A stretch of 64,000 bases of DNA, taken from positions 123,449 to 187,448 of the forward strand of contig CACNDW010000001.1 of NCBI GenBank assembly GCA_902619315.1, read 5' to 3'. This document shows positions 20,513 to 29,955 of this stretch, one piece after another. The notes under the pieces are model-generated. The model was not told the origin of the DNA, did no database searches, and saw nothing but the letters and a program-made list of their open reading frames with translations. Both the position numbers and the translations under genes were made by a program. How positions within the stretch are numbered: position 1 is the first letter of the stretch; every line of letters starts with the position of its first letter. The DNA is from an uncultured Bacteroidota bacterium. GTDB lineage: Bacteria > Bacteroidota > Bacteroidia > Flavobacteriales > Flavobacteriaceae.

Positions 20513-23500
20513 ATGAAACAATTTATTTACGTAATTGCCTTGTTTTTAGGTGTTTATATGGTCAATGCCCAGCAAACCATAACAGGAAAAGTTCAAGACC
20601 AAGATGGGCTTGATCTTCCTGGTGCTTCAATTGTAGTTGATGGAACAAACAATGCAACTACATCTGATTTTGATGGAAACTTTACAATCTCTGCAAATAA
20701 TGGCGATAAACTCATCATTAGTTTTGTTGGATATGAAGCTGCTGAGGTTGTAGTTGATGGAAATGATGTAATGGCAATTTTAAGCTTAGCCACTGAATTG
20801 GAAGAAGTGGTTGTTACTGGATACGGTGTATACGATAAGAAAAGATATACAGGTAGTGCAGTCACAATTGACACAGAACCAATTAGTCGCAAAAACATCT
20901 CGAACATTTCTAGAGGTTTAGTTGGGGAAGCTTCCGGTTTAACAGTTGTAAGCAACTCCGGACAACCTGGAACAAGTGCAACAGTTAGGATTAGAGGTAA
21001 AGCTGGTTCTGTAAATGGTAATTCTGCACCACTTTATGTATTGGATGGAGTTCCATACAATGGAAACATTAATGCGATTAATCCAAATGATATTGAAACA
21101 ACTACCATTCTAAAAGATGCCGCGGCTACCGCCATATATGGTAACAGGGGAGCCAATGGTGTAATCTTAATTACAACCAAAAGAGGAGATGCTGATGAGG
21201 CTAGAATATCAGTTGATATCAAATCTGGATCAAACACGGACTACCTACCTAGATATTCCGTTATTGAATCTCCTGAAAAATGGACAGAACTTGTGTGGGA
21301 ATCTCTAAAGAACAGAGGTACCGGCCTAGGTCAAAATGGAGCAGATTATGCACAAGCAAGATTATTTAGTAGTGCTGGTATCAATCCAAAATACAACATG
21401 TGGAATGCTGATGGGGATGCGTTAATTGATCCATCCACCGGTAAATTTAATACATCGATATCCAGAAGATATGATCCAGAAGTATGGAGAGATTATGCTT
21501 TTAATGACGCAAGAAGAAATGAGGTTAATGTTAGTATAAGTGGAGGGAGTAAAACCACACAATACTACTATTCGGTTGGAGCATTAGAAGATGTAGGGTA
21601 TGGTATAAATTCTGACTTTAGAAGATACTCCACTCGTCTTAACTTAGATTTCACTCCTTACGAGTGGTTAACTGCTAAAACGAATTTCGGATATTCTTAC
21701 GCTGCATCTAACTTTAATGGGCAGTCAAGTGATTCTGGAAGTATTTTTTGGACCACTGCTAACATGCCTAGAATTTACCCGTTATTTGAAAGAGATGCGG
21801 ACGGTAATAAAATCAATGATGTTTATGGTGGTTTCAAATATGATTATGGTGAAGGTAGAGGATTTGCTGGTTTAACAAACTCAATTGGTGATGCATATTA
21901 CAACACTGACAAAGATTTAATACACAACCTTAATATAAACCAACAATTATCTTTTTCTCTGATGGAGGGAGTTAAGTTTGAATCTCTTTTTTCTATTAAT
22001 TATTTAATGGATAATACAGATTTTGTCTCTGACCCAACTTATGGGTCTTCAAGAGGTCAGGGAGGATACATTTCTAAAACCAAGCTTCAACAGACCAACT
22101 GGACACTCAGAAATGCCCTTAGGTTCGAGAGACAACTTTCGGACAGATTTTTCTTGATGGGTTTCCTTGCTCATGAATCAGAAAGATACGAGTCTAGCAC
22201 TATGAATGCCAATAAATACACCCTTTTGCAGCCTAGAGGTCCCATATCTGTGGAACTAGATAATGCTGTTAAAAATAACACTTCATCCTCTTCAACATCC
22301 GCTGTTGCAAGGGAAGCATACGTGGCTTATTTCAACTTAAAGGTTGACGAGGCCTATAACATAGCCATTGATTTCAGAAGAGATTCTACTTCAATTTTTC
22401 CAAACGATAAGTGGGGAAATTTTGGTTCTGTGAGTTTGGGTTGGATCCTTTCAGAGGAAGATTTTTTCAATGTATCTAACATAAGTTTCTTTAAACTAAG
22501 AACTAGTTATGGTATTTTGGGAGAGGCTTTGGGAGAAGGTTTCTATCCTGGATATGATAGAATTGATGTAAAAAACCTTAATGACCAAGTTGCAACGGTT
22601 TTCATTTCTAAGGGAAATCCTGACCTAACATGGGAAGCGGGTAAACAGTTTAATATAGGTATTGATGTGGAATCAAGTTATGCTAATGCCACAATTGATT
22701 TTTATTCAAAAAACAGAGAAGATATGTTCTTTACTCGTGAAGTTGGAACTTCATTAGGATATAGAAGTATATTAGTTAATGACGGAAGCCTCAAGAACTG
22801 GGGTATTGAGTTTGCTGTTGACAAAGACATAGTTAATACCAATGATTTTAATTTAAATGTTAGAGTTTTGGGCTCAATTGAAAAAAATGAACTCACTGAA
22901 TTGCCTTTTGACCCTGCTGCTGGCAGAAGAAAGTACTTCGAATCTAACGGATTTTACGGGCTTGGTAAAGGCAAAAGTACGTATGAGTTTTACATGAGAG
23001 ATTATGCAGGTGTTAACCCTGATACTGGATATGCTCAATGGTTCAGGAACTATGATGATAAAAATAGTAATGGCTCTTGGGATAATGGCGAAGAAATTGA
23101 AGATTTATTTGAATATAAAATCGAAAATCCAAATGCAAATATTTTAGAGGATAAGGTTGAAAGATATGTAGATGCAACCAAAAGGTTTACTGGAAAAACT
23201 GCAATCCCTGACATGTATGGATCTATTACACTTTCAGCAAGTTACAAAGCTTTTGACATGAGAGCTATCTTCAGCTACGGCCTTGGAGGATATGCATACG
23301 ATAGCGCATATTCTGATTTTATGGATAATGAATCTGCAGGAAATACTCAACAATTACATACCGATATTGAAAACAGATGGAAGCAGGCTGGGGATGTCAC
23401 AGATGTGCCTATTTTAAACTCTAATCTTCAAGTCAACCAGGCAAGTACTTCTACTCGATTTTTGATAGAGGCTGATTATTTGAATTTTTCCAATATTCAA

Positions 23501-23698
23501 GTTGGTTATACACTTCCTGATAGTTTGACTCAGAAGATAAATGCCTCCAATGTTAGGATTTATTTTACAGGGGATAATCTTATGATATTATCCAAACGTG
23601 ATGGGTTTAATCCTGGATATTCATTAAGTGGTAACACCGCAAGGTATACTTATGAGCCCATGACAACATTTACTGCAGGATTAACTTTAAACTTTTAA
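20513..23698 (+). CDS. SusC/RagA-family TonB-dependent outer-membrane transporter
   Basis: 1061 residues, normal for the family. A signal peptide (to VNAQQ) is followed by a carboxypeptidase-regulatory-like domain (ITGKVQDQDGLDLPGASI ... GNFTISANNGDKLIISFVGY), the ELEEVVVTGYG segment, a plug domain (VRIRGKAGS, YVLDGVPYNG, ILKDAAATAIYGNRGANGV) and a long beta-barrel ending ...FTAGLTLNF. It imports an oligosaccharide or similar ligand together with the SusD lipoprotein that follows 4 bp downstream. The substrate is not evident. Neighbouring sulfatase, phosphatase-fold and HGSNAT-like genes point to a sulfated or amino-sugar glycan. No glycoside hydrolase or SusR/HTCS regulator is visible in the locus. 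Confidence 0.96.
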   Translation: MKQFIYVIALFLGVYMVNAQQTITGKVQDQDGLDLPGASIVVDGTNNATTSDFDGNFTISANNGDKLIISFVGYEAAEVVVDGNDVMAILSLATELEEVVVTGYGVYDKKRYTGSAVTIDTEPISRKNISNISRGLVGEASGLTVVSNSGQPGTSATVRIRGKAGSVNGNSAPLYVLDGVPYNGNINAINPNDIETTTILKDAAATAIYGNRGANGVILITTKRGDADEARISVDIKSGSNTDYLPRYSVIESPEKWTELVWESLKNRGTGLGQNGADYAQARLFSSAGINPKYNMWNADGDALIDPSTGKFNTSISRRYDPEVWRDYAFNDARRNEVNVSISGGSKTTQYYYSVGALEDVGYGINSDFRRYSTRLNLDFTPYEWLTAKTNFGYSYAASNFNGQSSDSGSIFWTTANMPRIYPLFERDADGNKINDVYGGFKYDYGEGRGFAGLTNSIGDAYYNTDKDLIHNLNINQQLSFSLMEGVKFESLFSINYLMDNTDFVSDPTYGSSRGQGGYISKTKLQQTNWTLRNALRFERQLSDRFFLMGFLAHESERYESSTMNANKYTLLQPRGPISVELDNAVKNNTSSSSTSAVAREAYVAYFNLKVDEAYNIAIDFRRDSTSIFPNDKWGNFGSVSLGWILSEEDFFNVSNISFFKLRTSYGILGEALGEGFYPGYDRIDVKNLNDQVATVFISKGNPDLTWEAGKQFNIGIDVESSYANATIDFYSKNREDMFFTREVGTSLGYRSILVNDGSLKNWGIEFAVDKDIVNTNDFNLNVRVLGSIEKNELTELPFDPAAGRRKYFESNGFYGLGKGKSTYEFYMRDYAGVNPDTGYAQWFRNYDDKNSNGSWDNGEEIEDLFEYKIENPNANILEDKVERYVDATKRFTGKTAIPDMYGSITLSASYKAFDMRAIFSYGLGGYAYDSAYSDFMDNESAGNTQQLHTDIENRWKQAGDVTDVPILNSNLQVNQASTSTRFLIEADYLNFSNIQVGYTLPDSLTQKINASNVRIYFTGDNLMILSKRDGFNPGYSLSGNTARYTYEPMTTFTAGLTLNF

Positions 23699-23702
23699 TG
23701 TG

Positions 23703-25190
23703 ATGAAAAAAATATTATATACCTTATTTGTATTGATTTTCTCATTCGGATGTAATGAGGACTTTCTTGAAGAATTTCCCACATCATATACCACACCTGA
23801 AAAATTAGGTGAGGCACTTGAATTAAACCCAAATGTGGGAAGTTCAGGTTTGCTTGGGATCTATGAATCTATGTTCGCTGTTGGGACAGGATATGAAAAT
23901 GACTTCCCAAATGCAAGAAATGACTATGACTTTGGACATCGCGGTTACGATATATTGAGTGATATGTTGTCTGGTGATATGGTTCTTGGTGGTAAGAACT
24001 ATGGTTGGTTGTCTGATATCTCTGAACTAACTGCCACAGAAGATTATACCAATAGAAACAATTATACTATGTGGCGCTATTACTATTATATAGTATTACT
24101 AGCTAACAGTACAATTGATGCTTTTGGTGGCTCAGATGCAAATCCAGAAACTGCTGAGGCTCAACAGGGTCTTGGTCAATCACTTGGTGCAAGAGCATAT
24201 GCTTATTTCTATTTATTGAATTTGTTTGCCAATGATTTTGACAGTGCTGATTTAGTCCTTCCTATTTATACTAATTCAACAAGCGAAAATCAGCCTAAAA
24301 GTAGTGTTGCAGATGTGATTGATCTTATCATCAGTGACCTTACAAGATCTAAAGCACTTCTGACTGGATTTTCTAGAAGCGCTCCCAATATAATTGATGA
24401 GTATGTTGCCAGTTTATATTTGGCCTATGCTTATGCATTAAAAGGAGACCATGCTAATGCCTCTTCAGCTGCTAAGTTTGTAATTGATAACAGTGGAAAA
24501 AGTGTTCAATCCATCACCGAAATAGTTAGTGGTATGAACGATGTTAATCGCCTTGCAGGTAATGTTTTATGGGGTACTGATTTAACTGTTGATAATGGAC
24601 TTGGTTTAAGATCTTGGTATGGGCAGTGTGATATTTTTAGTTATAGCTATGCTTGGGCAGGTGATCCAAAAATAGCAGATGTTTCTCTTTTTGATCAGAT
24701 TGCCGCAGATGATGTTAGAAAAACATGGTTTAGACCTAGCGGGTTCTATATATATACACCTCATTACAAGTTTTATCACGAAGACCGTAGAATAGGTGGG
24801 CAGAGAAATATTACTGCTGACTATATTTATAATCGTGTTGAGGAGGCGTATTTGTTACACGCCGAAGCAGAAGCTGCACTTGGAAATGATGCTGCTGCAA
24901 GACAATCTCTAAAAGCAATTTTGGATCATAGAATTCCTGATACTTCATACCTGGATGCACTAAGTGGCGCAGATCTTCAGGATGAAGTTTACCTTCAGAC
25001 TCGAATTGAATTATGGGGTGAAGGTAAGTCATATCTTGCAATGAAACGACTTAGAAAAACTATTACACGGGGTTCCAATTGGCTTGACTTTGCTGGTCAG
25101 TCATTTGATTATAATGATGAAAGATTAACTTTTGAAATACCAGAAATTGAAATTAGAAATAATCCAAATATTTCTGAGCAAAACCCCTAA
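23703..25190 (+). CDS. SusD/RagB-family nutrient-binding lipoprotein
   Basis: About 495 residues. The ATG at 23703 is preferred over the GTG one codon earlier, since it gives the lipoprotein signal KKILYTLFVLIFSFGC with a lipobox Cys followed by NEDFLEEFP, typical of SusD. The helical TPR-like body (LGQSLGARAYAYFYLLNLF, VEEAYLLHAEAEAALGN) and the C-terminal RIELWGEGKSYLAMKRL segment are characteristic. It forms the lid of the SusC transporter at the cell surface. It directly follows susC and is followed by a strong terminator, so the two form a two-gene operon. Confidence 0.95.
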   Translation: MKKILYTLFVLIFSFGCNEDFLEEFPTSYTTPEKLGEALELNPNVGSSGLLGIYESMFAVGTGYENDFPNARNDYDFGHRGYDILSDMLSGDMVLGGKNYGWLSDISELTATEDYTNRNNYTMWRYYYYIVLLANSTIDAFGGSDANPETAEAQQGLGQSLGARAYAYFYLLNLFANDFDSADLVLPIYTNSTSENQPKSSVADVIDLIISDLTRSKALLTGFSRSAPNIIDEYVASLYLAYAYALKGDHANASSAAKFVIDNSGKSVQSITEIVSGMNDVNRLAGNVLWGTDLTVDNGLGLRSWYGQCDIFSYSYAWAGDPKIADVSLFDQIAADDVRKTWFRPSGFYIYTPHYKFYHEDRRIGGQRNITADYIYNRVEEAYLLHAEAEAALGNDAAARQSLKAILDHRIPDTSYLDALSGADLQDEVYLQTRIELWGEGKSYLAMKRLRKTITRGSNWLDFAGQSFDYNDERLTFEIPEIEIRNNPNISEQNP

Positions 25191-25206
25191 TAGTAAAATT
25201 TATCAA

Positions 25207-25237
25207 ACAAAAAACCCGCTTTACAGCGGGTTTTTTT
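25207..25237 (+). terminator. rho-independent terminator of the SusC/SusD operon
   Basis: A six-base-pair stem CCCGCT/AGCGGG with loop TTAC is preceded by A-run and followed by a T-run, 17 bp after the susD stop. Confidence 0.9.
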
Positions 25238-25319
25238 ATGGAATTCCCAAATAAAATTCCAACTCCTTACAAGGGTGAAGTCAATGGTTTTTTTAAAAAT
25301 TTTGCTTTTATTAAACAAA

Positions 25320-26435
25320 CTAAATTTTAATGTAAATTTTATTTTTATCCATAATCCAAAGTATATACCAATAAAATAGCATTATAAATATTGAATAGAA
25401 AAGTGATCCATTCATGTTTCCAAATAGTGGAACAAATATTTGCCCATAAATCCAGCTTTTTAATGAAACCAAACTTCCTTCAAAATTAAATTTTATCAGA
25501 CCAGACATTATGCTTGCCCATAGCTCTGCGAATATATAAGCAAACAATGGGTTAAAACCAAAAACCAAAAAAGAACTAAAGTATTTTGTCTTTTTTTGGA
25601 CATCAATGGTCCAGATTAAAAATGCCAACACAACGAGTGCCCACCCATTAGTGAAAAGCACATATGAACTTGTCCATAAGGTTTTATTTATTGGGAAGAC
25701 TAAACTCCATAATTGAGCGACTAAAATAGCTGACAACCCAATAAGCAGCATTTTTATGATAAGTTTTTTACGGTCATTGACCCTAAAAATCGTCATTCCC
25801 ATTAAATATCCCCATATAACATGAACAATTCCTGGGATTGAAGCAAAAAGACCTGACGAATCAACTAAATAACCCTTTCGCAAATGATTTTCACCCAGAA
25901 GTAAAATATCAATTTTACCCACTATAGTGTTCTCTGCAGTATAAGGTTGTGGACCCCCAGCCATCCATAATATAATCCAGTAAACAAACAGAATCCCTAT
26001 TGAAGTAAATAAAAGCCCCCTGGGCTTTAGAGATAAGCAGAGAATCGCTCCAATACCGAAACAAAATGAGATTCGTTGCAATACCCCAGTAATACGAAGT
26101 GTTGAAAGGTTTATCTCTCCTGAAACGATCCATTGTTTAAAAAAATTAAGCATCAACCCAAGCAGAAAAATAACAACAGTACGACGAATTATTTTAATAA
26201 TTGAATCTACAGAAAGTTTTTGCTGGTGCTTTTGAAAAGAAAACCAACAGGCAATGCCAACAATAAACAAAAAGAAAGGAAAAATCATATCGGTTAAGGT
26301 ACAGCCGTTCCATTGAGCGTGCCTCATTTGATCATATTTATAACTCCAACTGCCAGGTTGATTTACCATAATCATTAAGGCAACGATAATTCCTCGAAAT
26401 ATATCAAGTGTAATTAACCTTTCTGTTTTATTCAT
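25320..26435 (-). CDS. HGSNAT-like / DUF5009 membrane acetyltransferase
   Basis: 371 residues with about ten hydrophobic helices. The start (RLITLDIFRGIIVALMIMVN) followed by PGSWSYKYDQMRHAQWNG and TLTDMIFPFFLFIVG is characteristic of the heparan-alpha-glucosaminide N-acetyltransferase-like family (COG4299/DUF5009), where the His in the HAxWNG segment is catalytic. These enzymes move acetyl groups across the membrane onto amino sugars. The gene faces the SusC/SusD operon tail to tail, with the terminator between, and fits a glycan-processing role. Substrate is inferred from family only. Confidence 0.8.
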   Translation of the reverse strand: MNKTERLITLDIFRGIIVALMIMVNQPGSWSYKYDQMRHAQWNGCTLTDMIFPFFLFIVGIACWFSFQKHQQKLSVDSIIKIIRRTVVIFLLGLMLNFFKQWIVSGEINLSTLRITGVLQRISFCFGIGAILCLSLKPRGLLFTSIGILFVYWIILWMAGGPQPYTAENTIVGKIDILLLGENHLRKGYLVDSSGLFASIPGIVHVIWGYLMGMTIFRVNDRKKLIIKMLLIGLSAILVAQLWSLVFPINKTLWTSSYVLFTNGWALVVLAFLIWTIDVQKKTKYFSSFLVFGFNPLFAYIFAELWASIMSGLIKFNFEGSLVSLKSWIYGQIFVPLFGNMNGSLFYSIFIMLFYWYILWIMDKNKIYIKI

Positions 26436-26504
26436 CTCCCTATTTCGCTAATACCAAAATGTTGGTATAATTCAGTATTTAAATATGTATAGGTGTATTT
26501 GCAA

Positions 26505-26924
26505 TTAGAGTAATGATGTAGTTAAGAGAATCTCACAATTTAACACGCCGGAAATAGGACAATTATCTTTTGCATATTCGGCAAGCTCTTTGAATCTATT
26601 TTCTTGAATTTCTTGAACTAATCCTTTTACATCTAAATGAATATTTGTTACAACTCCATCCTCGAATAAAAGTTTAGCATTTGTTTCTAATTTTTCTGGC
26701 TCAAAGTTTTCTTCATTAAGAACAAAAGCAAGCTTCATATTAAAACACCCTGCAAGAGCTGATACTATTAATTCCTCAGGGTTGGTTCCAAGTTTTCCAT
26801 CTTCGTTCTCAAACCTTGATTTGAAAGTGTATGGCATTTTATCTATTGCACCACTTTTAGTAGAAAGGTAGCCTATCCCGTCTGAGCCATTTCCATTCCA
26901 TATTGCGTTTACTTCTCTTCTCAT
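26505..26924 (-). CDS. OsmC family peroxiredoxin-like protein
   Basis: 139 residues with the OsmC fold markers: GTNPEELIVSALAGCFNM with the first catalytic cysteine and NCPISGVLNC with the second. OsmC/Ohr proteins reduce organic hydroperoxides using this cysteine pair. It is in the cytoplasm, without a signal peptide. The next 75 bp to the right hold only an AT-rich promoter region, after which the accessory island begins. Confidence 0.88.
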   Translation of the reverse strand: MRREVNAIWNGNGSDGIGYLSTKSGAIDKMPYTFKSRFENEDGKLGTNPEELIVSALAGCFNMKLAFVLNEENFEPEKLETNAKLLFEDGVVTNIHLDVKGLVQEIQENRFKELAEYAKDNCPISGVLNCEILLTTSLL

Positions 26925-26999
26925 AATAATTATTTAATATTAAATATATAAAGATAGTTTATTCATTACTTTAATATAATAATTTGAATTCTCATCCAA

Positions 27000-27128
27000 A
27001 TAAAAAGAACAGGTAGCATAACCAAACTCCAAAAAGCTATGGGTCATTCATCAATAAATGTTAGTTTGACTTATTTAAGAGGATTAGAAGTGCCTGAACT
27101 TAATGAAGAGGATATGCCTAAGATATAA
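27000..27128 (+). pseudogene. tyrosine-recombinase (integrase) 3' remnant, copy 1 (best preserved)
   Basis: The frame reads IKRTGSITKLQKAMGHSSIN then VSLTYLRGLEVPELNEEDMP and KI before a TAA at 27126-27128. This is the C-terminal end of a XerC/D-like integrase: the box-III GHSS histidine region and the nucleophile Tyr in LTYLRGL are both present. There is no start, the rest of the gene is gone, and upstream sequence is plain AT-rich DNA. Six or seven further decayed copies of the same tail occur to 40.1 kb. Confidence 0.75.
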
Positions 27129-27156
27129 AAAACCCTCCACAAGTGGAGGGCTTTTC
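27127..27156. terminator. bidirectional terminator after integrase remnant 1
   Basis: Eight-base-pair stem CCCTCCAC/GTGGAGGG with a two-base AA loop (27133-27150), A-run before and T-rich after, between convergent reading frames. A decayed version of the same hairpin follows integrase remnant copy 6 at 35242-35259. Confidence 0.85.
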
Positions 27157-27177
27157 TTGAGATTGAATTATTAGTAA

Positions 27178-28071
27178 TTATCGAGCAAACCCTGCTTTCA
27201 AAGGTTTGAATTTAACTGCAAAACCAAAGCTTTTTAAAGCTTTTTTCATATCATCAGAGGCATCACCGTGAACGGTTATATTATTAATTTTAAAGAACTC
27301 CATAAACTTTTGAAATTCTTTCTCAGAAATTCCATTTGGAGAAACGTTTTTGACATGATTAAACCAAGCACTCTCGTTTGAGTATCGCTCAACTAAAGTA
27401 ATTTTATTTTTTCCAGATTCATAAAAGTTCCAGCTTCTTACGTCTGGTTCTCTTTCTCTCATGATTTTAGTGTAATATTTCATGAATTCCAATGTCTCTG
27501 ATTTACTTTTTCCATTGACAAACATTTCAACGACGTGTATTTGTTCATCTTCATTTCCCATAAAAAGATTAAATTCACTGTTAAATGCATCATCAGGGAA
27601 AATTGCATTAATCTCTACAATTTTGTCACCATCCCACCTGTAAGAAAAATTGCTCGGATTTGATAATGTGTCTCCCGTGATTTTTGATACTGCAGACCAA
27701 GTTGTCCATTGGTTTGTCCATATTTGCCCATATGAATCTGAATATATACCTCCAGCTTGTTTCAAATCTTTTCCTATATAGCTGTTTGTCTCAATCCAAC
27801 CTTCAGGAAATTTAATATCATTAAACATCATATGGTGAACTTCACCTAATCCAACAAAATCTTTTTTTGTCATTTCAAGTTGATTAAATCTGATTTTACA
27901 GTCCTCTGAGACTATACTGCCATCAAATTTATTTTCCACGTAACTTTTCATCATTAACGCAACTGATTTTGACTTGTTGTCGTTAACGCTAATTGAGGAT
28001 TGTTTTTTGTCATTTATATTATGACAACCAGAGGATAATATTAGAGCGACTAAAAAAAAAGTTTTTTTCAT
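27178..28071 (-). CDS. lipoprotein with NTF2/SnoaL-like domain and C-terminal ABM-like domain
   Basis: 297 residues with a lipobox signal (ALILSSGC). Residues ~35-165 resemble NTF2/SnoaL-like folds; the stretch SYGQIWTNQWTTWSAVSKITGD is close to SGEIYTNHWSDWSGKSKITGE of the shorter lipoprotein at 35268-35780. The C-terminal ~120 residues (HVVEMFVNGKSKSETLEF, SWNFYESGKNKITLVERYSN) look like a ferredoxin-like ABM/stress-response barrel. Function is unknown. It converges with integrase remnant 1, and its upstream region shares an AACAATTTAT-x-x-x-TACTATTT block with that of the lipoprotein gene at 29084. Confidence 0.75.
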   Translation of the reverse strand: MKKTFFLVALILSSGCHNINDKKQSSISVNDNKSKSVALMMKSYVENKFDGSIVSEDCKIRFNQLEMTKKDFVGLGEVHHMMFNDIKFPEGWIETNSYIGKDLKQAGGIYSDSYGQIWTNQWTTWSAVSKITGDTLSNPSNFSYRWDGDKIVEINAIFPDDAFNSEFNLFMGNEDEQIHVVEMFVNGKSKSETLEFMKYYTKIMREREPDVRSWNFYESGKNKITLVERYSNESAWFNHVKNVSPNGISEKEFQKFMEFFKINNITVHGDASDDMKKALKSFGFAVKFKPLKAGFAR

Positions 28072-28109
28072 TCTTTATAGATTTTTTGTTCAGTAACAAT
28101 TTATAGCTA

Positions 28110-28877
28110 CTATTTTAATTGTAAGATGTTTATTGTCATTAAACGATTAACTTGCCTTCTTACCTCCTTGTTCCAATTTGGCATCGTTCCATCATCTTTT
28201 TTCCAATATTTTCTCATCTCATCTGAAATTCCAGAGCCACTTTCATTATCTAATAAATAAGAAGCTAAGTTTTCATTATCAAAGAAATCCACAGTGATGT
28301 GATTATACTTTATATTGAATGGCTTCATCATAACCGACCCTGAACCCCAAGCGTCTCTTTTACCTTTTATGAACTCATTTGAAAACTTTTTATGCCCTTC
28401 TATCCATTTATTTCTCATTTGATTATTGACAGTTTGGTACATATTAAATTTTGCAATTTTTGGTAAATCTTTAGTTTTTGAAGCAAATGCCTCAACCTTT
28501 AAAATTAAGCGATAGCTATTATTAGAAGAAGCAGAACTCCAATTTTCCCAGAATTTTTTTGATTCATCAGGATTCCATTTTAAATTTTTACCCAAACTAC
28601 GATTTTTATGATAATTTGTTAAATCGTCATATAATTCAACTACTACGAAATCCGTATGCCCATCACCACCTCCAGCTATGGTTTGCCATATATCGAGACC
28701 TTTCAAATCTCCATTTTTAATTCTAACTTCACTGGATTCCTTAAGGTCTTTTAAAAGCGCTTGTTTTACAATATTTTTTTTCCCTTTTTCAGAGCCAATA
28801 AAGTGAAAAACTCTGTATTGAGAATAAGAACTCATTGATATTAACAGTGTAACTAATAAGAGGTGAATATTTTTCAT
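28110..28877 (-). CDS. exported hypothetical protein, possible ABM-like repeat
   Basis: The ATG at 28877 is chosen over 28910 as it starts a good signal peptide (MKNIHLLLVTLLISMSSYSQ). The ~255-residue protein begins YRVFHFIGSEKGKKNIVKQ and contains two similar-looking halves (FVVVELYDDLTNYHKNRSLG and ITVDFFDNENLASYLLDNES), each with a strand-helix pattern like a ferredoxin-like alpha/beta barrel. I do not recognise a named family. It lies 38 bp upstream of the SnoaL/ABM lipoprotein gene on the same strand and is probably co-transcribed with it. Confidence 0.65.
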   Translation of the reverse strand: MKNIHLLLVTLLISMSSYSQYRVFHFIGSEKGKKNIVKQALLKDLKESSEVRIKNGDLKGLDIWQTIAGGGDGHTDFVVVELYDDLTNYHKNRSLGKNLKWNPDESKKFWENWSSASSNNSYRLILKVEAFASKTKDLPKIAKFNMYQTVNNQMRNKWIEGHKKFSNEFIKGKRDAWGSGSVMMKPFNIKYNHITVDFFDNENLASYLLDNESGSGISDEMRKYWKKDDGTMPNWNKEVRRQVNRLMTINILQLK

Positions 28878-29026
28878 TTTAATTAGTTTTTTGTTGTGAT
28901 TAATTTTCAAACATATGAAATTTACTCTTGTTTTGCAAGTAAAAAGAAAAGCCAGAATTTAAAATAAAGACCCCTGATTACTATTTACAATGAATCAAAA
29001 ATTGATTCAAAGCTTTTTGCTTCACC

Positions 29027-29074
29027 AGAGGCTTATAAGTACCTGAGCTAAACGATGGGTATATGCCTGAGTTG
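29027..29074 (+). pseudogene. integrase 3' remnant, copy 2
   Basis: Reads RGL-stop-VPELNDGYMPEL, matching RGLEVPELNEEDMPKI of copy 1 with GAA changed to TAA. It ends 9 bp before the 3' end of the minus-strand lipoprotein gene at 29084. Confidence 0.6.
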
Positions 29075-29083
29075 GAATTGAAA

Positions 29084-29602
29084 TTAGTTATCTAACTCAC
29101 CCATCCATTGTATAATTCTAAAAATTTTACCCTCTCTAAAGAAAATTCTATCTATGAGTCTAACTGATTCTTGAGTCCCATCTTTATAATAACGTTTTTC
29201 TCTAAAAGCAACTGAAACTCTTGTAAAATCAGAACCCTCAATTTTGAGTGGAACTACATTATTAATACTTCTTTGTATAGAGTCATAGGGCTCATGTAAA
29301 GATTTAATTATTGCTGGTAGTGCAGATTTAGGTGATCTCATTGCCTTACCCCCTAAAGGTGGATAATAAACAACTGTATCCCCCATGAACTTAGCCATAG
29401 TTTCTGAATCTTTTTCTGCATAAGCCAAAACAAGAGAAACAGCATTGTATGCATCTTCATCAGAACCAAAAATATATTTTTTGCCTTTAAAATTATTTAG
29501 AAATTGTTCCCCGGCTGATGCATTTACTTCAACCTCAACTGTTTTTGGCTGACAGCAAATAAAAAGCAAAGTTGGAATAATCAGTAACAGTGATTTTTTC
29601 AT
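29084..29602 (-). CDS. SnoaL/NTF2-like lipoprotein
   Basis: 172 residues, lipobox signal ending FICC. The body (DAYNAVSLVLAYAEKDSETM, FMGDTVVYYPPLGGKAMRSP, RLIDRIFFREGKIFRIIQWM) has the cone-shaped NTF2-like pattern of helix, strands and a closing GKI-x-RI strand. Catalysis is not implied. It is one of four such lipoprotein genes in the island, each on the minus strand and each next to an integrase-tail remnant on its left. Its 5' leader (TTTAAAATGAA) is nearly the same as that of the broken copy at 33508-34016. Confidence 0.75.
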   Translation of the reverse strand: MKKSLLLIIPTLLFICCQPKTVEVEVNASAGEQFLNNFKGKKYIFGSDEDAYNAVSLVLAYAEKDSETMAKFMGDTVVYYPPLGGKAMRSPKSALPAIIKSLHEPYDSIQRSINNVVPLKIEGSDFTRVSVAFREKRYYKDGTQESVRLIDRIFFREGKIFRIIQWMGELDN

Positions 29603-29955
29603 TTTAAATAGATTTATTGTTAAATAACAATTTATCGATACTATTTCAAAGGAGAGTGTTTCTAAATGTTACATTCTAAAGAATTAAGTTTAAAATAATG
29701 ATTAAAGTAAATCAATGATGATTTAGAAATTTAGTATACTATTTTTTAATAAATATTCATTTGATGCACAAAAACTAATGAGCTTATAATTAATATTTTA
29801 CAATAGAAGTTTAGGTTAAAGAACTTGACAGGTGGAAATAACCTTATCAGCAAACTCCTTATTAATTCGTGCCAAATATTCCAATTTACCGAGAGTCTTA
29901 ACATGCTTTTGTATAAAACACGGTCTTATTCTATATTTGAATAAACCATAAGCAA
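29603..29955. other. AT-rich intergenic region with a boundary-like 13-mer
   Basis: 353 bp between divergent genes with no ORF. It contains TGACAGGTGGAAA at 29826-29838, repeated at 32334-32346 just past the DUF6090 triplet. The context (ACAGGTGGAAATAACC) also resembles the ACAGGTAGCATAACC segment of integrase remnant 1, so it may be another decayed piece of that gene. Confidence 0.35.
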
